Below, piece after piece: positions 18,243 through 27,387 of a DNA stretch of 64,000 bases. Positions within the stretch are counted from its first letter, which is position 1. Every line of letters begins with the position of its first letter. The DNA lies in NCBI RefSeq assembly GCF_003390885.1, contig NZ_QMEL01000004.1:1-64000 (forward strand), in the 5' to 3' direction. The notes below the pieces were generated by a model that worked only from the letters and a program-made list of their open reading frames with translations, searched no databases and was not told the origin of the DNA. Position numbers and translations under genes: made by a program. The DNA comes from Pelagibacterium sediminicola. Its GTDB lineage: Bacteria > Pseudomonadota > Alphaproteobacteria > Rhizobiales > Devosiaceae.

Positions 18243-18345
18243 TTCCGTCGCTTCCCCGGCGAAAGCCGGAGTCCATGCCCCACCATCCGCAATGGCGAAA
18301 GCCGCGCTATGGATCCCGGCTTTCGCCGGGAGAGCGAAGGGAGAG
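18243..18345. repeat. Intergenic repeat family C, copy 2
   Basis: The internal C-family arms are CCCCGGCGAAAGCCGGAGTCCAT and ATGGATCCCGGCTTTCGCCGGGAG, separated by ~40 bases. The long terminal repeats seen in copies 1 and 4 are weak or absent, so this may be a truncated form. Confidence 0.65.
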
Positions 18346-18370
18346 CGGGGTGCGCCTCTCGCCCCTAAAC

Positions 18371-18402
18371 AAAAAAGCCCGGCGCGATGGCCGGGCTTTT
18401 TT
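18371..18402. terminator. Bidirectional rho-independent terminator
   Basis: AAAAAAGCCCGGC, GCGAT, GGCCGGGCTTTTTT is a near-perfect stem with A and T tracts on both sides. It lies 19 bases after the zeta-subunit stop and also faces the hydrolase transcript, so it can end both convergent units. Confidence 0.9.
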
Positions 18403-18420
18403 CCATTCCTGCAACCTCGC

Positions 18421-18750
18421 TCAGGAGGCTTCCGAGAGAATTTCTTCGCGCGCCTGCGCGTCGAACTCGGCGATCCTGGCTTCGATTGCCACCTCGTCGA
18501 TAGCCACGCCCTTGGCGTCGAAATCGGCCTTTACCTTGTGCACCACGTCCGCGTGGCCGCTCTGCTTCATGTCGGCGGCGATGATCTCGGCGATATAGTT
18601 GGCGATGGCGTCGGCATCGGTCACACCCATTTCCGCACTGGCCCAACTGGCCAGATACCGGTTACGGCGGGCCTCGGCCTTGAAGCGCAGTTCGGCGTTG
18701 TGGGCAAACCGGGCTTCCTCGGCCCTCTTGCGGTCGTCGAATGAAGACAT
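18421..18750 (-). CDS. F1-ATPase inhibitor zeta subunit (DUF1476)
   Basis: This 109-residue soluble helical protein starts with SSFDDRKRAEEARFAHN, the hallmark of the alphaproteobacterial zeta subunit, whose N-terminal segment inserts into F1 and blocks ATP hydrolysis. The four-helix region with ADAIANYIAEIIAADMKQSG follows. ATG 18750 has GAGG just upstream; the open frame beyond it lacks support. It is not beside the atp operon, and its purC neighbour is divergent. Confidence 0.9.
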   Translation of the reverse strand: MSSFDDRKRAEEARFAHNAELRFKAEARRNRYLASWASAEMGVTDADAIANYIAEIIAADMKQSGHADVVHKVKADFDAKGVAIDEVAIEARIAEFDAQAREEILSEAS

Positions 18751-18965
18751 CCTCGTTGTCCCTCGGCGGTTTGTTTGTCGTTGGCATTGGGAGATAAGCT
18801 GTTCGGCGGCGCAAATCAACGGCCAGAATCGATGTATGAAGATCCCCGAGGCTGTTCAGGCAACGGAAAAGGGCTTGCATTGGGATCGCAAAAGGGCGCA
18901 TGAGTGCCCGCAATCTTCAGGGGCCGCGATGGCCCGATCTTTCCGGACATCAACAGGCAGATGAA

Positions 18966-19730
18966 ATGAACCGTCGCCGCAAGATTTACGAAGGTAAGGC
19001 CAAGGTGCTCTATGAAGGGCCCGAGCCCGGCACGCTGATCCAGCACTTCAAGGACGATGCCACCGCGGGCAACGGCGCCAAGCACGAAGTGATCGATGGC
19101 AAGGGCGTGCTGAACAACCGGATTTCCGAGTTCGTTTTCTCAAAGCTCAACCAGCTCGGCATCCCCACGCATTTCGTGCGCCGCATCAACATGCGCGAAC
19201 AGCTCATCCGCGAGGTCGAGATCATCCCCATCGAGGTGGTGGTGCGCAACGTGGCCGCCGGGTCGCTGTGCAAGCGGCTGGGGTTGGAAGCGGGTACCCA
19301 GCTTCCGCGTTCGATCATCGAGTTCTACTACAAGGACGATGCCCTCAATGACCCCATGGTCTCCGAGGAGCACATCACGGCCTTCGGCTGGGCAACTCCG
19401 CAAGAGCTCGACGACATCATGGCGCTGGCCGTGCGGGTCAATGATTTTCTCACCGGGCTGTTCATGGGCGTCGGCATCCAGCTCGTCGATTTCAAGATCG
19501 AGTGCGGGCGGCTCTATGAGGGGGACCTGATGCGTATTGTCCTCGCCGACGAGATTTCTCCCGACAATTGCCGCCTTTGGGACGTCAAGACCCGCAACAA
19601 GCTTGACAAGGACCGCTTCCGCGAGGATTTGGGGGGCCTTGTCGACGCCTACCGCGAGGTTGCGCAACGTCTCGGCATTCTCGTTGAGGCCGACAACGCG
19701 CTGACCACCGGGCCGCGCCTCGTCCAGTAA
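18966..19730 (+). CDS. purC: Phosphoribosylaminoimidazole-succinocarboxamide synthase
   Basis: This 254-residue SAICAR synthetase joins CAIR and aspartate with ATP in de novo purine synthesis. The N-terminal [16 protein letters not shown] is the ATP-binding strand-turn, [15 protein letters not shown] is the central signature and [10 protein letters not shown] and [14 protein letters not shown] are the C-terminal active-site segments. ATG 18966 fits the family start. purS follows after 11 bases. Confidence 0.96.
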   Translation: MNRRRKIYEGKAKVLYEGPEPGTLIQHFKDDATAGNGAKHEVIDGKGVLNNRISEFVFSKLNQLGIPTHFVRRINMREQLIREVEIIPIEVVVRNVAAGSLCKRLGLEAGTQLPRSIIEFYYKDDALNDPMVSEEHITAFGWATPQELDDIMALAVRVNDFLTGLFMGVGIQLVDFKIECGRLYEGDLMRIVLADEISPDNCRLWDVKTRNKLDKDRFREDLGGLVDAYREVAQRLGILVEADNALTTGPRLVQ

Positions 19731-19741
19731 ACCTGGAAAGA

Positions 19742-19987
19742 ATGATGAAAGCACGCATAATCGTCACTTTGAAGAACGGTGTCCTCGACCCCCAGGGGCA
19801 GGCCATCGAAGGTTCCCTCAAGAGCCTCGGCTTTGCCGGGGTGGACTCGGTGCGGCAGGGGAAAGTCTTCGACGTGGAACTGTCCGCCACCGACCCCGGT
19901 TCTGCAACGCAGGAACTGGAGAGCATGTGCGAGAAGCTTCTCGCCAACACCGTGATCGAAAACTACACCGTAGAGATCATCGGTTAA
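19742..19987 (+). CDS. purS: Phosphoribosylformylglycinamidine synthase subunit PurS
   Basis: This 81-residue subunit bridges PurL and PurQ in the three-part FGAM synthase. KARIIVTLKNGVLDPQG opens the ferredoxin-like fold and LGFAGVDSVRQGKVFDVEL is the conserved middle. Two ATGs (19742 and 19745) are possible starts. Its usual partner purQ is not next to it but 1.7 kb downstream. Confidence 0.95.
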   Translation: MMKARIIVTLKNGVLDPQGQAIEGSLKSLGFAGVDSVRQGKVFDVELSATDPGSATQELESMCEKLLANTVIENYTVEIIG

Positions 19988-20055
19988 CCTCTCAAATTTA
20001 AATTGAATGCCGCGCAAGCCCCCCCCCGCTTGCGGGCAGTATGGAGTTTTGCCCA

Positions 20056-20139
20056 ATGCTCAAGACAGCCTCCCTGTCATTGATGTTCTTTGCCGCCCTC
20101 GGCCTGATGGTCGTTGCCTATGGCAGCGTCCCGGTCTGA
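20056..20139 (+). CDS. Small single-span membrane protein, 27 residues
   Basis: The ORF encodes MLKTASLSLMFF, then a hydrophobic run and YGSVPV, giving one predicted membrane segment with a short positive N-terminus. GGAG lies nine bases before the ATG and a strong terminator follows 34 bases after the stop. These signals support a genuine small protein gene. Function unknown. Confidence 0.5.
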   Translation: MLKTASLSLMFFAALGLMVVAYGSVPV

Positions 20140-20172
20140 GCGGCAGGAACAGTTTTCGGGGCATCCCGATAC

Positions 20173-20203
20173 AAGCCGGATGGGCGACCATCCGGCTTTT
20201 TTG
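20173..20203 (+). terminator. Rho-independent terminator
   Basis: AAGCCGGATGG, GCGA, CCATCCGGC followed by TTTTTTG. It ends the purC-purS-small ORF transcript before repeat A copy 2. Confidence 0.9.
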
Positions 20204-20271
20204 TTTTCATTTCAGCATTGTGTTGACCTTTTGCGGTTAGGGTGACGCCGAAAATTCAGCGCTTGCGGAAG

Positions 20272-20408
20272 CATCGCAGGCCCCCTCACCCCCAACCCCT
20301 CTCCCACGAGGGGAGAGGGGGGCGAAGGTGGCCACCCCACGGTTCCCCTTCTCCCCTCGTGGGAGAAGGTGGCCCGGCAAAGCCGGGTCGGATGAGGGGG
20401 CAGCGATG
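20272..20408. repeat. Intergenic repeat family A, copy 2
   Basis: This ~137-bp element has CATCGC...CCCCCTC and GAGGGGG...GCGATG termini and the two complementary CTCTCCCACGAGGGGAGAG and TTCTCCCCTCGTGGGAGAA arms. It ends ~30 bases before the acyltransferase start codon. Confidence 0.85.
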
Positions 20409-20440
20409 TTTGCGGCAATCGCCGGACCGGGGGACACGCC

Positions 20441-21526
20441 ATGAGCACACAAACCGCCAAACGCCACGACTGGGTCGATATCGCCAAGGGAATATCCATC
20501 ATTCTCGTGGTGATGATGCATGCAACCCTCGGGGTGGGTGAGGCGACCGAACAGGTCGGCTTCATGCACTACGTCCTTGCCTTTGCATCCCCCTTCCGCA
20601 TGCCCGAATTCTTTCTCATATCGGGCTTGTTCCTGGGCCTCGTCATCGCCCGGCCATGGACGCGCTATGCCGACCGCCGCATCGTCCACTACCTTTATTT
20701 CTATGCGCTCTGGGCGGTCATCCTGATCCTGTTCAAGCATCTGGTCGTCGACCGCGACCCGGCGGGCACCGTATCGCTGCTCGCAAGCGCGGTTTACGAG
20801 CCCTATTCCATCCTGTGGTTCATCTACGCGCTGGCGGTATTCAGCCTCATCACCAAGCTGCTCTATCAGTTCCGGGTGCCCCATATCATTGCCTTTCTGG
20901 CCGCCGCAGCGCTGGCTATCGCTCCCGTCTCGACGCCCGTGTCGATCCTCAACTACACCGCCCACTATTTCGTCTATTTCTACGCAGGCTACGCCTTTGC
21001 GCCCCATATCTTCCGCTTTGCCGAGGGCGTCAAAACCCGCAAGGGTTTTGCAACCGCCGCGCTCCTCGCATGGGTGTTGGTCAATGCCGCCCTCGTCTTT
21101 CTTCCGGGTCATTCGGTGGGCTATGGCGCCATCGTCACCGGCGTCGCCCACATCCCCGGCGCGATGTTCGTCCTTGCGCTGGCCGGGGCCATGGCGGTGT
21201 GCGCCGCCGCCGTTCTCGTCGCCCAGCTGCGCGCCATGGGCTGGCTGCGCTGGATCGGCGCTCACTCCATCGTCATCTATCTGAGCTTCGTCATCCCCAT
21301 GGGCATCTTCCGCACGCTGCTGCTCGCGGTGATGCCCGGTATCGATGCGGGGATCGCCAGCCTTGCAACGCTCGCCGTCGCCATTGTTGCGCCCATCATC
21401 GCCTACTGGATCATCGGCAGGATCGGCTTCGGCAAATTCCTTTTCGAGCGCCCCGCGTGGGCGCACCTGCCCGGAGCGCCGGGAAGTCGCTGGAACGCCG
21501 CGCCCCAGCCCGCGCCCGCCGAATAG
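20441..21526 (+). CDS. Acyltransferase family 3 membrane protein
   Basis: This 361-residue polytopic inner-membrane protein has about ten hydrophobic segments. The N-terminal HDWVDIAKGISIILVVMMHA contains the Arg/His-Asp-type motif of OafA/OpgC-like O-acyltransferases, and FRMPEFFLISGLFLG is the second conserved block. It probably modifies a surface glycan; the acceptor is unknown. It sits between purS and purQ, bounded by repeat A and its own terminator, which suggests later insertion into the purine cluster. Confidence 0.82.
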   Translation: MSTQTAKRHDWVDIAKGISIILVVMMHATLGVGEATEQVGFMHYVLAFASPFRMPEFFLISGLFLGLVIARPWTRYADRRIVHYLYFYALWAVILILFKHLVVDRDPAGTVSLLASAVYEPYSILWFIYALAVFSLITKLLYQFRVPHIIAFLAAAALAIAPVSTPVSILNYTAHYFVYFYAGYAFAPHIFRFAEGVKTRKGFATAALLAWVLVNAALVFLPGHSVGYGAIVTGVAHIPGAMFVLALAGAMAVCAAAVLVAQLRAMGWLRWIGAHSIVIYLSFVIPMGIFRTLLLAVMPGIDAGIASLATLAVAIVAPIIAYWIIGRIGFGKFLFERPAWAHLPGAPGSRWNAAPQPAPAE

Positions 21527-21547
21527 GCAATCAACCCGGACCCTTTC

Positions 21548-21587
21548 GGGGATTCGGTCGTCCTTGACCGAATCCCCTTGCTTTTTG
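21548..21587 (+). terminator. Rho-independent terminator after the acyltransferase gene
   Basis: GGGGATTCGGTC, GTCCTT, GACCGAATCCCC is followed by TTGCTTTTTG. A perfect 12-bp stem with a T-rich tail, 21 bases after the stop codon. Confidence 0.88.
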
Positions 21588-21652
21588 CGCCCAGAATTCC
21601 GAAAAGGCGCGCATCCGGCCCTTCCCTTTTCCAAAGTCAGAGACCCAGCGCG

Positions 21653-22312
21653 ATGAAATCCGCCGTCGTCGTCTTTCCCGGCCTCAATCGTGACCGCGAC
21701 ATGATCGCCGCCATCGAGAAGATCGGCGGCACGCCCCCCGCAATCGTCTGGCACAAGGATGCCGAACTGCCCGATGTCGACCTGATCGTCATCCCTGGCG
21801 GCTTTTCCTATGGCGACGCCCTGCGCCCCGGCGCCATCGCCGCCCGCTCGCCCATAATGGACGTGATCCGCGAGCGCGCCGAACGGGGCGTCAAGGTGCT
21901 GGGCGTCTGCAACGGCTTCCAGATCCTCACCGAAGCGGGCATGCTGCCGGGCGTTTTGATGCGCAACGCCTCGCTCAGATTCGTCTGCCGCGAAATAAAG
22001 CTCAAGGTCGCCAACGCCAACACGGCCTTTTCCAATCGCTACGCCGACGGCCAGATCATCCGCTGCCCCATCGCGCACCATGACGGCAATTATTTCGCCG
22101 ATGCCGAAACGCTCCAATCCATCGAGGACAACGGCCAGGTCGTCTTCCGCTACGCCGAGGGCACCAACCCCAACGGCTCGCTGAACGACATCGCCGGGAT
22201 CACCAATGCCGCCGGCAACGTGCTGGGCCTGATGCCGCATCCCGAAAACCTCATCGAGCCCGAACATGGCGGCGAGGACGGACGCGGGATTTTTGCGGGA
22301 CTTTTGACATGA
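21653..22312 (+). CDS. purQ: Phosphoribosylformylglycinamidine synthase, glutaminase subunit PurQ
   Basis: This 219-residue class I glutamine amidotransferase supplies ammonia to Pur[15 protein letters not shown] starts the protein, [16 protein letters not shown] is the oxyanion strand and [10 protein letters not shown] holds the nucleophile Cys; [10 protein letters not shown] carries the catalytic His and Glu. ATG 21653 matches family starts. Its stop overlaps the purL start (ATGA). Confidence 0.96.
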   Translation: MKSAVVVFPGLNRDRDMIAAIEKIGGTPPAIVWHKDAELPDVDLIVIPGGFSYGDALRPGAIAARSPIMDVIRERAERGVKVLGVCNGFQILTEAGMLPGVLMRNASLRFVCREIKLKVANANTAFSNRYADGQIIRCPIAHHDGNYFADAETLQSIEDNGQVVFRYAEGTNPNGSLNDIAGITNAAGNVLGLMPHPENLIEPEHGGEDGRGIFAGLLT

Positions 22313-24537
22313 CCCTTCGCAACGACATCGAAATCACCCCCGAACTGGTCGCCGATCACGGGCTCAAGCCCGAGGAATACCAGAAGATTCTCGACCTGAT
22401 CGGGCGCGAGCCGACCTTCACCGAACTGGGCATCTTCTCGGCCATGTGGAACGAGCACTGCTCGTACAAAAGCTCGAAAAAATGGCTGCGCACCCTTCCC
22501 ACCAGCGGGCCCCGCGTCATTCAAGGCCCCGGCGAGAACGCGGGCGTCGTCGATATCGGGGACGGGCAGGCCATCGTCTTCAAGATGGAAAGTCACAATC
22601 ACCCGAGTTTCATCGAGCCCTATCAGGGCGCGGCGACCGGGGTGGGCGGCATATTGCGCGACGTCTTCACCATGGGCGCGCGGCCCGTGGCAGCAATGAA
22701 CGCCCTGCGCTTCGGCGAGCCGGACCACGAAAAGACCAGGCACCTCGTTTCCGGCGTCGTCGCCGGTGTCGGGGGTTATGGCAATTCCTTCGGCGTACCC
22801 ACCGTGGGCGGCGAGGTGCAGTTCGACCGCCGCTATAACGGCAACATCCTCGTCAACGCCTTTGCCGCCGGCCTCGCCGATACGGACAAGATATTTTATT
22901 CCAAGGCCAAGGGCGTCGGCCTGCCGGTCGTTTATCTCGGGGCCAAGACCGGGCGCGACGGCGTGGGCGGGGCGACCATGGCCTCGGCCGAGTTCGGCGA
23001 CGACATCGATGAAAAGCGCCCCACCGTCCAGGTCGGCGACCCCTTTACCGAAAAGCGCCTGCTCGAAGCGTGCCTCGAATTGATGGCCACCGGCGCGGTG
23101 ATCGCCATTCAGGACATGGGCGCGGCGGGACTGACCTGTTCGGCGGTCGAGATGGGCGCCAAGGGGGATCTGGGCATCGAACTCGATCTCGACACGGTGC
23201 CGGTGCGCGAGGAGCGCATGACGGCCTACGAGATGATGCTCTCGGAAAGCCAGGAGCGCATGCTCATGGTACTGCATCCTGAAAAGGAAGCCGAGGCCCG
23301 CGCCATTTTCGAGAAGTGGGGACTCGATTTCGCAACCGTCGGCAAGACCACCGACGATCTGCGCTTCCGCGTGTTTTTCGAGGGCGAGGAAGTCGCCAAC
23401 CTCCCCATCAAGGAACTGGGCGACGAAGCCCCCGAATATGACCGTCCATGGGTGGAACCGGCAAAACCCGCCCCCCTGGGCGAGCTGCCGCATATGGACG
23501 TGGCCGATGCCCTGCTCGGCCTTATCGGCTCGGCCAACCACGCCTCGCGCCGCTGGGTCTATGAGCAGTACGATACGCTCATCCAGGGCAATTCGCTACA
23601 GACGCCGGGCGGGGACGCGGGCGTCATCCGCGTCGAGGGGCACGCCCAAAAGGCGCTGGCCTTTTCCTCGGACGTTAACCCGCACTACTGCGAGGCCGAC
23701 CCGTTCGAGGGCGGCAAGCAGGCGGTGACCGAATGCTGGCGCAACCTTGTTGCCACCGGCGCCGAACCGCTTGCGGCCACCGATAACCTCAATTTCGGCA
23801 ACCCCGAGCGCCCCGAGATCATGGGCCAGATCGTCATGGCCATCAAAGGCATCGGGGAGGCCTGCCGCGCGCTCGATTTTCCCATCGTTTCGGGCAATGT
23901 CTCGCTCTATAACGAAACCAACGGCCAGGGCATCCTGCCCACCCCCACCATTGCCGGTGTCGGGCTGATCGAGGACCGCGCCAAATCCGCAAGGAACGCC
24001 TTTGCCGCCGAAGGCCAGCCCATCCTGCTGGTTGGCGCCCCCGCCATCTGGGGTAGCCATATGGGCCAGTCGGCCTATCTGCGTGACCTCTTCGGCCGCA
24101 ACGAAGGCCCCCCGCCCGCCGTCAATCTCGATCACGAGAAAAAGGCGGGGCAGTTCGTTCTCGGCCTCATCCGCGAGGGCATCGCAACGGCGGTTCACGA
24201 TCTCTCCGATGGTGGCCTTGCGCTCGGTCTCGCCGAAATGGCGATAAAGGGCGGGCTCGGCGCGACGGTCAACCAGCTCAACGACATCGACCCCGTCCCC
24301 ACCTTCTTTGGCGAGGATCAGGGCCGCTATCTGGTGACGGTAAATCTCGACCCGCAGGGCGACGAAATGCGGGCACTCTGGAAACGCGCCGAGGCGGCCG
24401 GGCTGTTCGCCCCGTGGATCGGGGTGACGGGCGGCGATGCCTTGAAGCTGGGCGAAGCGCGCGCCATATCGGTGGAACAGTTGCAAGAGGCGTACGAGGG
24501 CTGGTTCCCCGGCTATATGGGCGCTACAGTCAACTGA
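22309..24537 (+). CDS. purL: Phosphoribosylformylglycinamidine synthase subunit PurL
   Basis: This 742-residue synthetase subunit is the small form that works with separate PurS and PurQ, as in Bacillus. It converts FGAR to FGAM. The duplicated AIRS-like domains include [12 protein letters not shown] (catalytic His), [33 protein letters not shown] and later [17 protein letters not shown]. It is translationally coupled to purQ by a four-base overlap. Confidence 0.97.
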   Translation: MTLRNDIEITPELVADHGLKPEEYQKILDLIGREPTFTELGIFSAMWNEHCSYKSSKKWLRTLPTSGPRVIQGPGENAGVVDIGDGQAIVFKMESHNHPSFIEPYQGAATGVGGILRDVFTMGARPVAAMNALRFGEPDHEKTRHLVSGVVAGVGGYGNSFGVPTVGGEVQFDRRYNGNILVNAFAAGLADTDKIFYSKAKGVGLPVVYLGAKTGRDGVGGATMASAEFGDDIDEKRPTVQVGDPFTEKRLLEACLELMATGAVIAIQDMGAAGLTCSAVEMGAKGDLGIELDLDTVPVREERMTAYEMMLSESQERMLMVLHPEKEAEARAIFEKWGLDFATVGKTTDDLRFRVFFEGEEVANLPIKELGDEAPEYDRPWVEPAKPAPLGELPHMDVADALLGLIGSANHASRRWVYEQYDTLIQGNSLQTPGGDAGVIRVEGHAQKALAFSSDVNPHYCEADPFEGGKQAVTECWRNLVATGAEPLAATDNLNFGNPERPEIMGQIVMAIKGIGEACRALDFPIVSGNVSLYNETNGQGILPTPTIAGVGLIEDRAKSARNAFAAEGQPILLVGAPAIWGSHMGQSAYLRDLFGRNEGPPPAVNLDHEKKAGQFVLGLIREGIATAVHDLSDGGLALGLAEMAIKGGLGATVNQLNDIDPVPTFFGEDQGRYLVTVNLDPQGDEMRALWKRAEAAGLFAPWIGVTGGDALKLGEARAISVEQLQEAYEGWFPGYMGATVN

Positions 24538-24562
24538 TCTCAAACCAGTTATGGAGCCTCAC

Positions 24563-24796
24563 ATGCCTATGGATGCAGCCGAAATCGAGAGCCTGATCAA
24601 AAAGGCCCTGCCCGATGCCGAGGTTGACATCCGCGATCTGGCCGGAGATGGCGACCACTACGCCGCCACGGTCATTTCCGAAGCCTTTCGCGGCAAATCC
24701 CGCGTGCAGCAGCACCAGATGGTCTATGAAGCCCTGAAAGGCAATATGGGCGGAGAACTCCACGCCCTGGCACTGACGACGAGCGTGCCGGAGTAA
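24563..24796 (+). CDS. BolA family protein
   Basis: This 77-residue protein has the BolA/IbaG fold: DAAEIESLIKKALPDAEVDI, then the GDGDHYAATVISEAF segment with the conserved His, and RVQQHQMVYEALKG. BolA proteins partner with CGFS monothiol glutaredoxins in iron-sulfur trafficking, and such a glutaredoxin is encoded 0.6 kb downstream. ATG 24563 is preferred because GGAGC lies six bases upstream; ATG 24551 overlaps that site. Confidence 0.92.
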   Translation: MPMDAAEIESLIKKALPDAEVDIRDLAGDGDHYAATVISEAFRGKSRVQQHQMVYEALKGNMGGELHALALTTSVPE

Positions 24797-24824
24797 GGCG
24801 GATAGCTTTTGCATTTTTGGCAAG

Positions 24825-24967
24825 CACCGCAGCACCCCTCACCCCCAACCCCTCTCCCTCAAGGGGAGAGGGGGGCTCGTAAGCCGAGACATCCGCAGGG
24901 TTACCCTTCTCCCCTTGAGGGAGAAGGTGGCCCGGCGAAGCCGGGTCGGATGAGGGGTGCAGCGATG
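24825..24967. repeat. Intergenic repeat family A, copy 3
   Basis: This ~143-bp element starts CACCGCAGCACCCCTC and ends GAGGGGTGCAGCGATG. Its internal arms are CCTCTCCCTCAAGGGGAGAGG and CCTTCTCCCCTTGAGGGAGAAGG. The loop sequence differs from copies 1 and 2, but stem pairing is kept by compensating changes. Confidence 0.85.
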
Positions 24968-24993
24968 CCAACAATGACCACAAGGCCCCCGTC

Positions 24994-25299
24994 ATGACCC
25001 TCCGCGACAGCCTCGATCTCATAAAGGCCGTCAACCCCGAAGGCGGGCAGGCGGTGCTTGAGCATGAGCTTCTGGCCGAACGCGCTTCCTCGCTCAACGC
25101 GGCGGAAAAAAGGGTTGCGAAAACCATGGATGCGCTCAAGGCGGAACGCACGCCCGAAACCCTCGCCGAGGCCCGCGAGGCGGTCTGGGCCTATTTCGTC
25201 CAGCACGAACTTGTCGGATTCAGGCGCCATCAGGATGTCATCGCCGCATTCGGCATCACGAAGGATGTGCTGAACGGGCTTGGCATGGTGCGGCGTTAG
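24994..25299 (+). CDS. Small conserved hypothetical protein (DUF6665-like)
   Basis: This 101-residue soluble, mostly helical protein contains [25 protein letters not shown] and ends in LNGLGMVRR. The pattern recalls DUF6665 proteins, but I cannot confirm the family. It lies between bolA and the glutaredoxin gene, in the same direction, so a role near iron-sulfur handling is possible but unproven. Confidence 0.6.
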   Translation: MTLRDSLDLIKAVNPEGGQAVLEHELLAERASSLNAAEKRVAKTMDALKAERTPETLAEAREAVWAYFVQHELVGFRRHQDVIAAFGITKDVLNGLGMVRR

Positions 25300-25409
25300 G
25301 GCGCCGGATTCTCGCCCCCCTGCCCCTCGACATCGCCGCATTCATCCCCTATCTATCGCGAAGCACCGATGGTTATGTCCCCCTTCCCGGACACGAAAGG
25401 TTTGACCCC

Positions 25410-25745
25410 ATGAGCGACATCAACGCTTTCATCGATGAGCAGATCAAGTCCAACGACGTGATGCTGTTCATGAAGGGCACCCCGGATTTCCCCCAGTGCG
25501 GGTTCTCCGGTCAGGTCGTGCAGATCCTCAATTATCTGGGCATCGACTACGGCAGCGCCGACGTGCTCTCCAACCCCGAACTGCGCGACGGCATCAAGAC
25601 CTATTCCAACTGGCCGACCATCCCCCAGCTCTACGTCAAGGGCGAATTCGTCGGCGGTTGCGATATCGTGCGCGAAATGTTCCAGGCGGGCGAACTCCAG
25701 AGCCACCTCGAAGGCGCGGGGATTGCGGTCAAGCAGACCGCTTGA
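25410..25745 (+). CDS. grxD: Monothiol glutaredoxin (Grx4 type)
   Basis: This 111-residue thioredoxin-fold protein has the CGFS active site at Cys30 ([18 protein letters not shown]), the cis-Pro [17 protein letters not shown] segment for glutathione binding and a C-terminal helix. It carries [2Fe-2S] clusters with BolA partners. Linkage to bolA here is conserved in alphaproteobacteria (established for the family). Confidence 0.96.
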   Translation: MSDINAFIDEQIKSNDVMLFMKGTPDFPQCGFSGQVVQILNYLGIDYGSADVLSNPELRDGIKTYSNWPTIPQLYVKGEFVGGCDIVREMFQAGELQSHLEGAGIAVKQTA

Positions 25746-25792
25746 GGCGCTGCCGCTACAGCTTTTCAGCCTCGCAATGAGCGCATCTCTTC

Positions 25793-25968
25793 CATCGCCT
25801 CCCTCCCCTTGAGGCAGGGCTACCGCATATGCTTCGGCTTACGCCGGATCCCCCCTCCCAACCTCCCCCACAAGGGGGGAGGTGCTGGCTTTGTGCGTAG
25901 GGAAGTGCCCAAGAAAAGGAAGCACCCTCCCCTTGGTGGGGAGGGTTATGGAGGGGTGAAGCCCTAAG
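25793..25968. repeat. Intergenic repeat family B, copy 1
   Basis: This ~175-bp element runs from CATCGCCTCCCTCCCCTTGAGG through GCATATGCTTCGGCTTACGCCGG and ACCTCCCCCACAAGGGGGGAGGT to ACCCTCCCCTTGGTGGGGAGGGT and GGAGGGGTGAAGCC. Several internal hairpins form. It occupies most of the grxD-MFS gap and is inverted relative to copies 2 and 3. Confidence 0.8.
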
Positions 25969-26044
25969 CGCAGATCTGAGACGCATCACACGCACTGATA
26001 CCCCCCATTCCACATTTTCGTTTTGCACCGGACCCCGCGGGCTA

Positions 26045-26062
26045 TATCGTTCGATAACGATA
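26045..26062. promoter_or_regulatory. Palindromic operator candidate before the MFS gene
   Basis: TATCGTT, CGAT, AACGATA is a perfect 7-4-7 inverted repeat ending 15 bases before the ATG of the MFS transporter. The size and position suit a dimeric repressor such as TetR, LacI or GntR type. No regulator gene is adjacent, so the binder is unknown. Confidence 0.5.
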
Positions 26063-26077
26063 AACGAGTGCTCCCGC

Positions 26078-27298
26078 ATGCTTGCCCCCAACCGGTCCGC
26101 CGTCTCCATTCCCCTGCCGCTGATCATTATCGCGGGCTGTTTCATTGCCACGGTCACCTTCGGCACGCGCTCGACGGCCGGGCTGTTCATGTTGCCGATG
26201 ACGGAAGAACTGGGCTGGACGCGCGAGAACTTCGCCATGGCGCTGGCCATACAGAATCTCGTCTGGGGCATCGCGCAGCCTTTCGCGGGCGGGTTCGCGG
26301 ACAGGTTCGGCACGGGACGCACGCTGGCGCTCGGCGCGCTGATCTATGCGGCGGGGCTCGTCCTGTGGTCGGCCACATCGAGCGTCGAAATGTTCTATCT
26401 GACCGGCGGCGTGCTGATGGGCATCGGCATCGGCACCGCCTCGTTCGGCGTCGTGATGGCCGCCTTTGGCCGCGCCGTGCCGCAGGAAAAGCGCTCCTTT
26501 GTCTTCGGCATCGCCACCGCCGCGTCCTCGATGGGCCAGTTCGTCTTTGCCCCGCTGGGGCAGGCCTTCATCGCCAATTTCGGCTGGCAGATGGCGCTGG
26601 CGATCCTTGCGGGCATCATCATGCTGGTCGTACCCCTCTCGGCCATGCTGCGCGGACGCACGATGAGCGCGCCGGGAGAAGCGGACATGCCGTTCATGGA
26701 GGCGCTGGCAAAGGCGCTCGGCCATGGCTCATACCGCCTGCTGGTCATCGGCTTTTTCGTCTGCGGTTTCCATCTCGCCTTCATCACCGTCCATTTCCCC
26801 GCCTTCCTCATACAGTGCGGGCTGACGCCTGAAGCGGGCTCGTGGGCGCTGGGGCTGATCGGGCTGTTCAACGTCGCAGGCTCGCTCCTGGCCGGCTGGC
26901 TGGGCGACCGGCTGCCCAAGCAGATTCTGCTGGCCGGCATCTATTTCCTGCGCGCCATCGGCACCGCCGCCTTCCTGCTGTTTCCGATCACCGAAATTTC
27001 CGCCTATCTCTATGCGGCATCGCTGGGTCTTTTGTGGCTGGCCACCGTGCCGCTGACGGCGGGGCTGGTGAGCCTCTTTTTCGGGCCCCGCTACATGGGG
27101 ATGCTCTATGGCGTTGCCTTCCTCTCGCACCAGATCGGCTCGTTCTTCGGCGTGTGGCTGGGCGGCCTTACCTTCGATCTCACGGGCTCTTACGATCTCG
27201 TCTGGTATCTGGGCATCCTGATTGGCCTTTTCTCTGCGGCCATCCACCTGCCGATCAAGGAAAAGCGCGTTCCCGCCTTCATGGCACCGGCGCAATAA
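26078..27298 (+). CDS. MFS transporter (monocarboxylate/oxalate-formate-like)
   Basis: This 406-residue inner-membrane permease has about 12 transmembrane segments. GFADRFGTGRTLALG is the loop 2-3 motif, and a second related loop GWLGDRLPKQ follows the central cytoplasmic stretch. The N-terminal FIATVTFGTRSTAGLFM and overall pattern resemble YhjX/oxalate-formate antiporter relatives. Substrate unknown. A palindrome sits immediately upstream. Confidence 0.82.
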   Translation: MLAPNRSAVSIPLPLIIIAGCFIATVTFGTRSTAGLFMLPMTEELGWTRENFAMALAIQNLVWGIAQPFAGGFADRFGTGRTLALGALIYAAGLVLWSATSSVEMFYLTGGVLMGIGIGTASFGVVMAAFGRAVPQEKRSFVFGIATAASSMGQFVFAPLGQAFIANFGWQMALAILAGIIMLVVPLSAMLRGRTMSAPGEADMPFMEALAKALGHGSYRLLVIGFFVCGFHLAFITVHFPAFLIQCGLTPEAGSWALGLIGLFNVAGSLLAGWLGDRLPKQILLAGIYFLRAIGTAAFLLFPITEISAYLYAASLGLLWLATVPLTAGLVSLFFGPRYMGMLYGVAFLSHQIGSFFGVWLGGLTFDLTGSYDLVWYLGILIGLFSAAIHLPIKEKRVPAFMAPAQ

Positions 27299-27387
27299 AT
27301 TGGTGGGTTGCCAAAGCTGTCCATAAGGGTCAAGTTCGGGGGGCGGGCGGCTTTGGGTCGCCCGCAGTCATTCCAGCGAGTTTTCCC

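Noticed and set aside
20237..22267. 676-residue minus-strand open frame across the acyltransferase and purQ genes
   Set aside because: It is the complement of two well-supported genes and is made of His/Gly/Asp-rich shadow sequence, as expected in GC-rich DNA.
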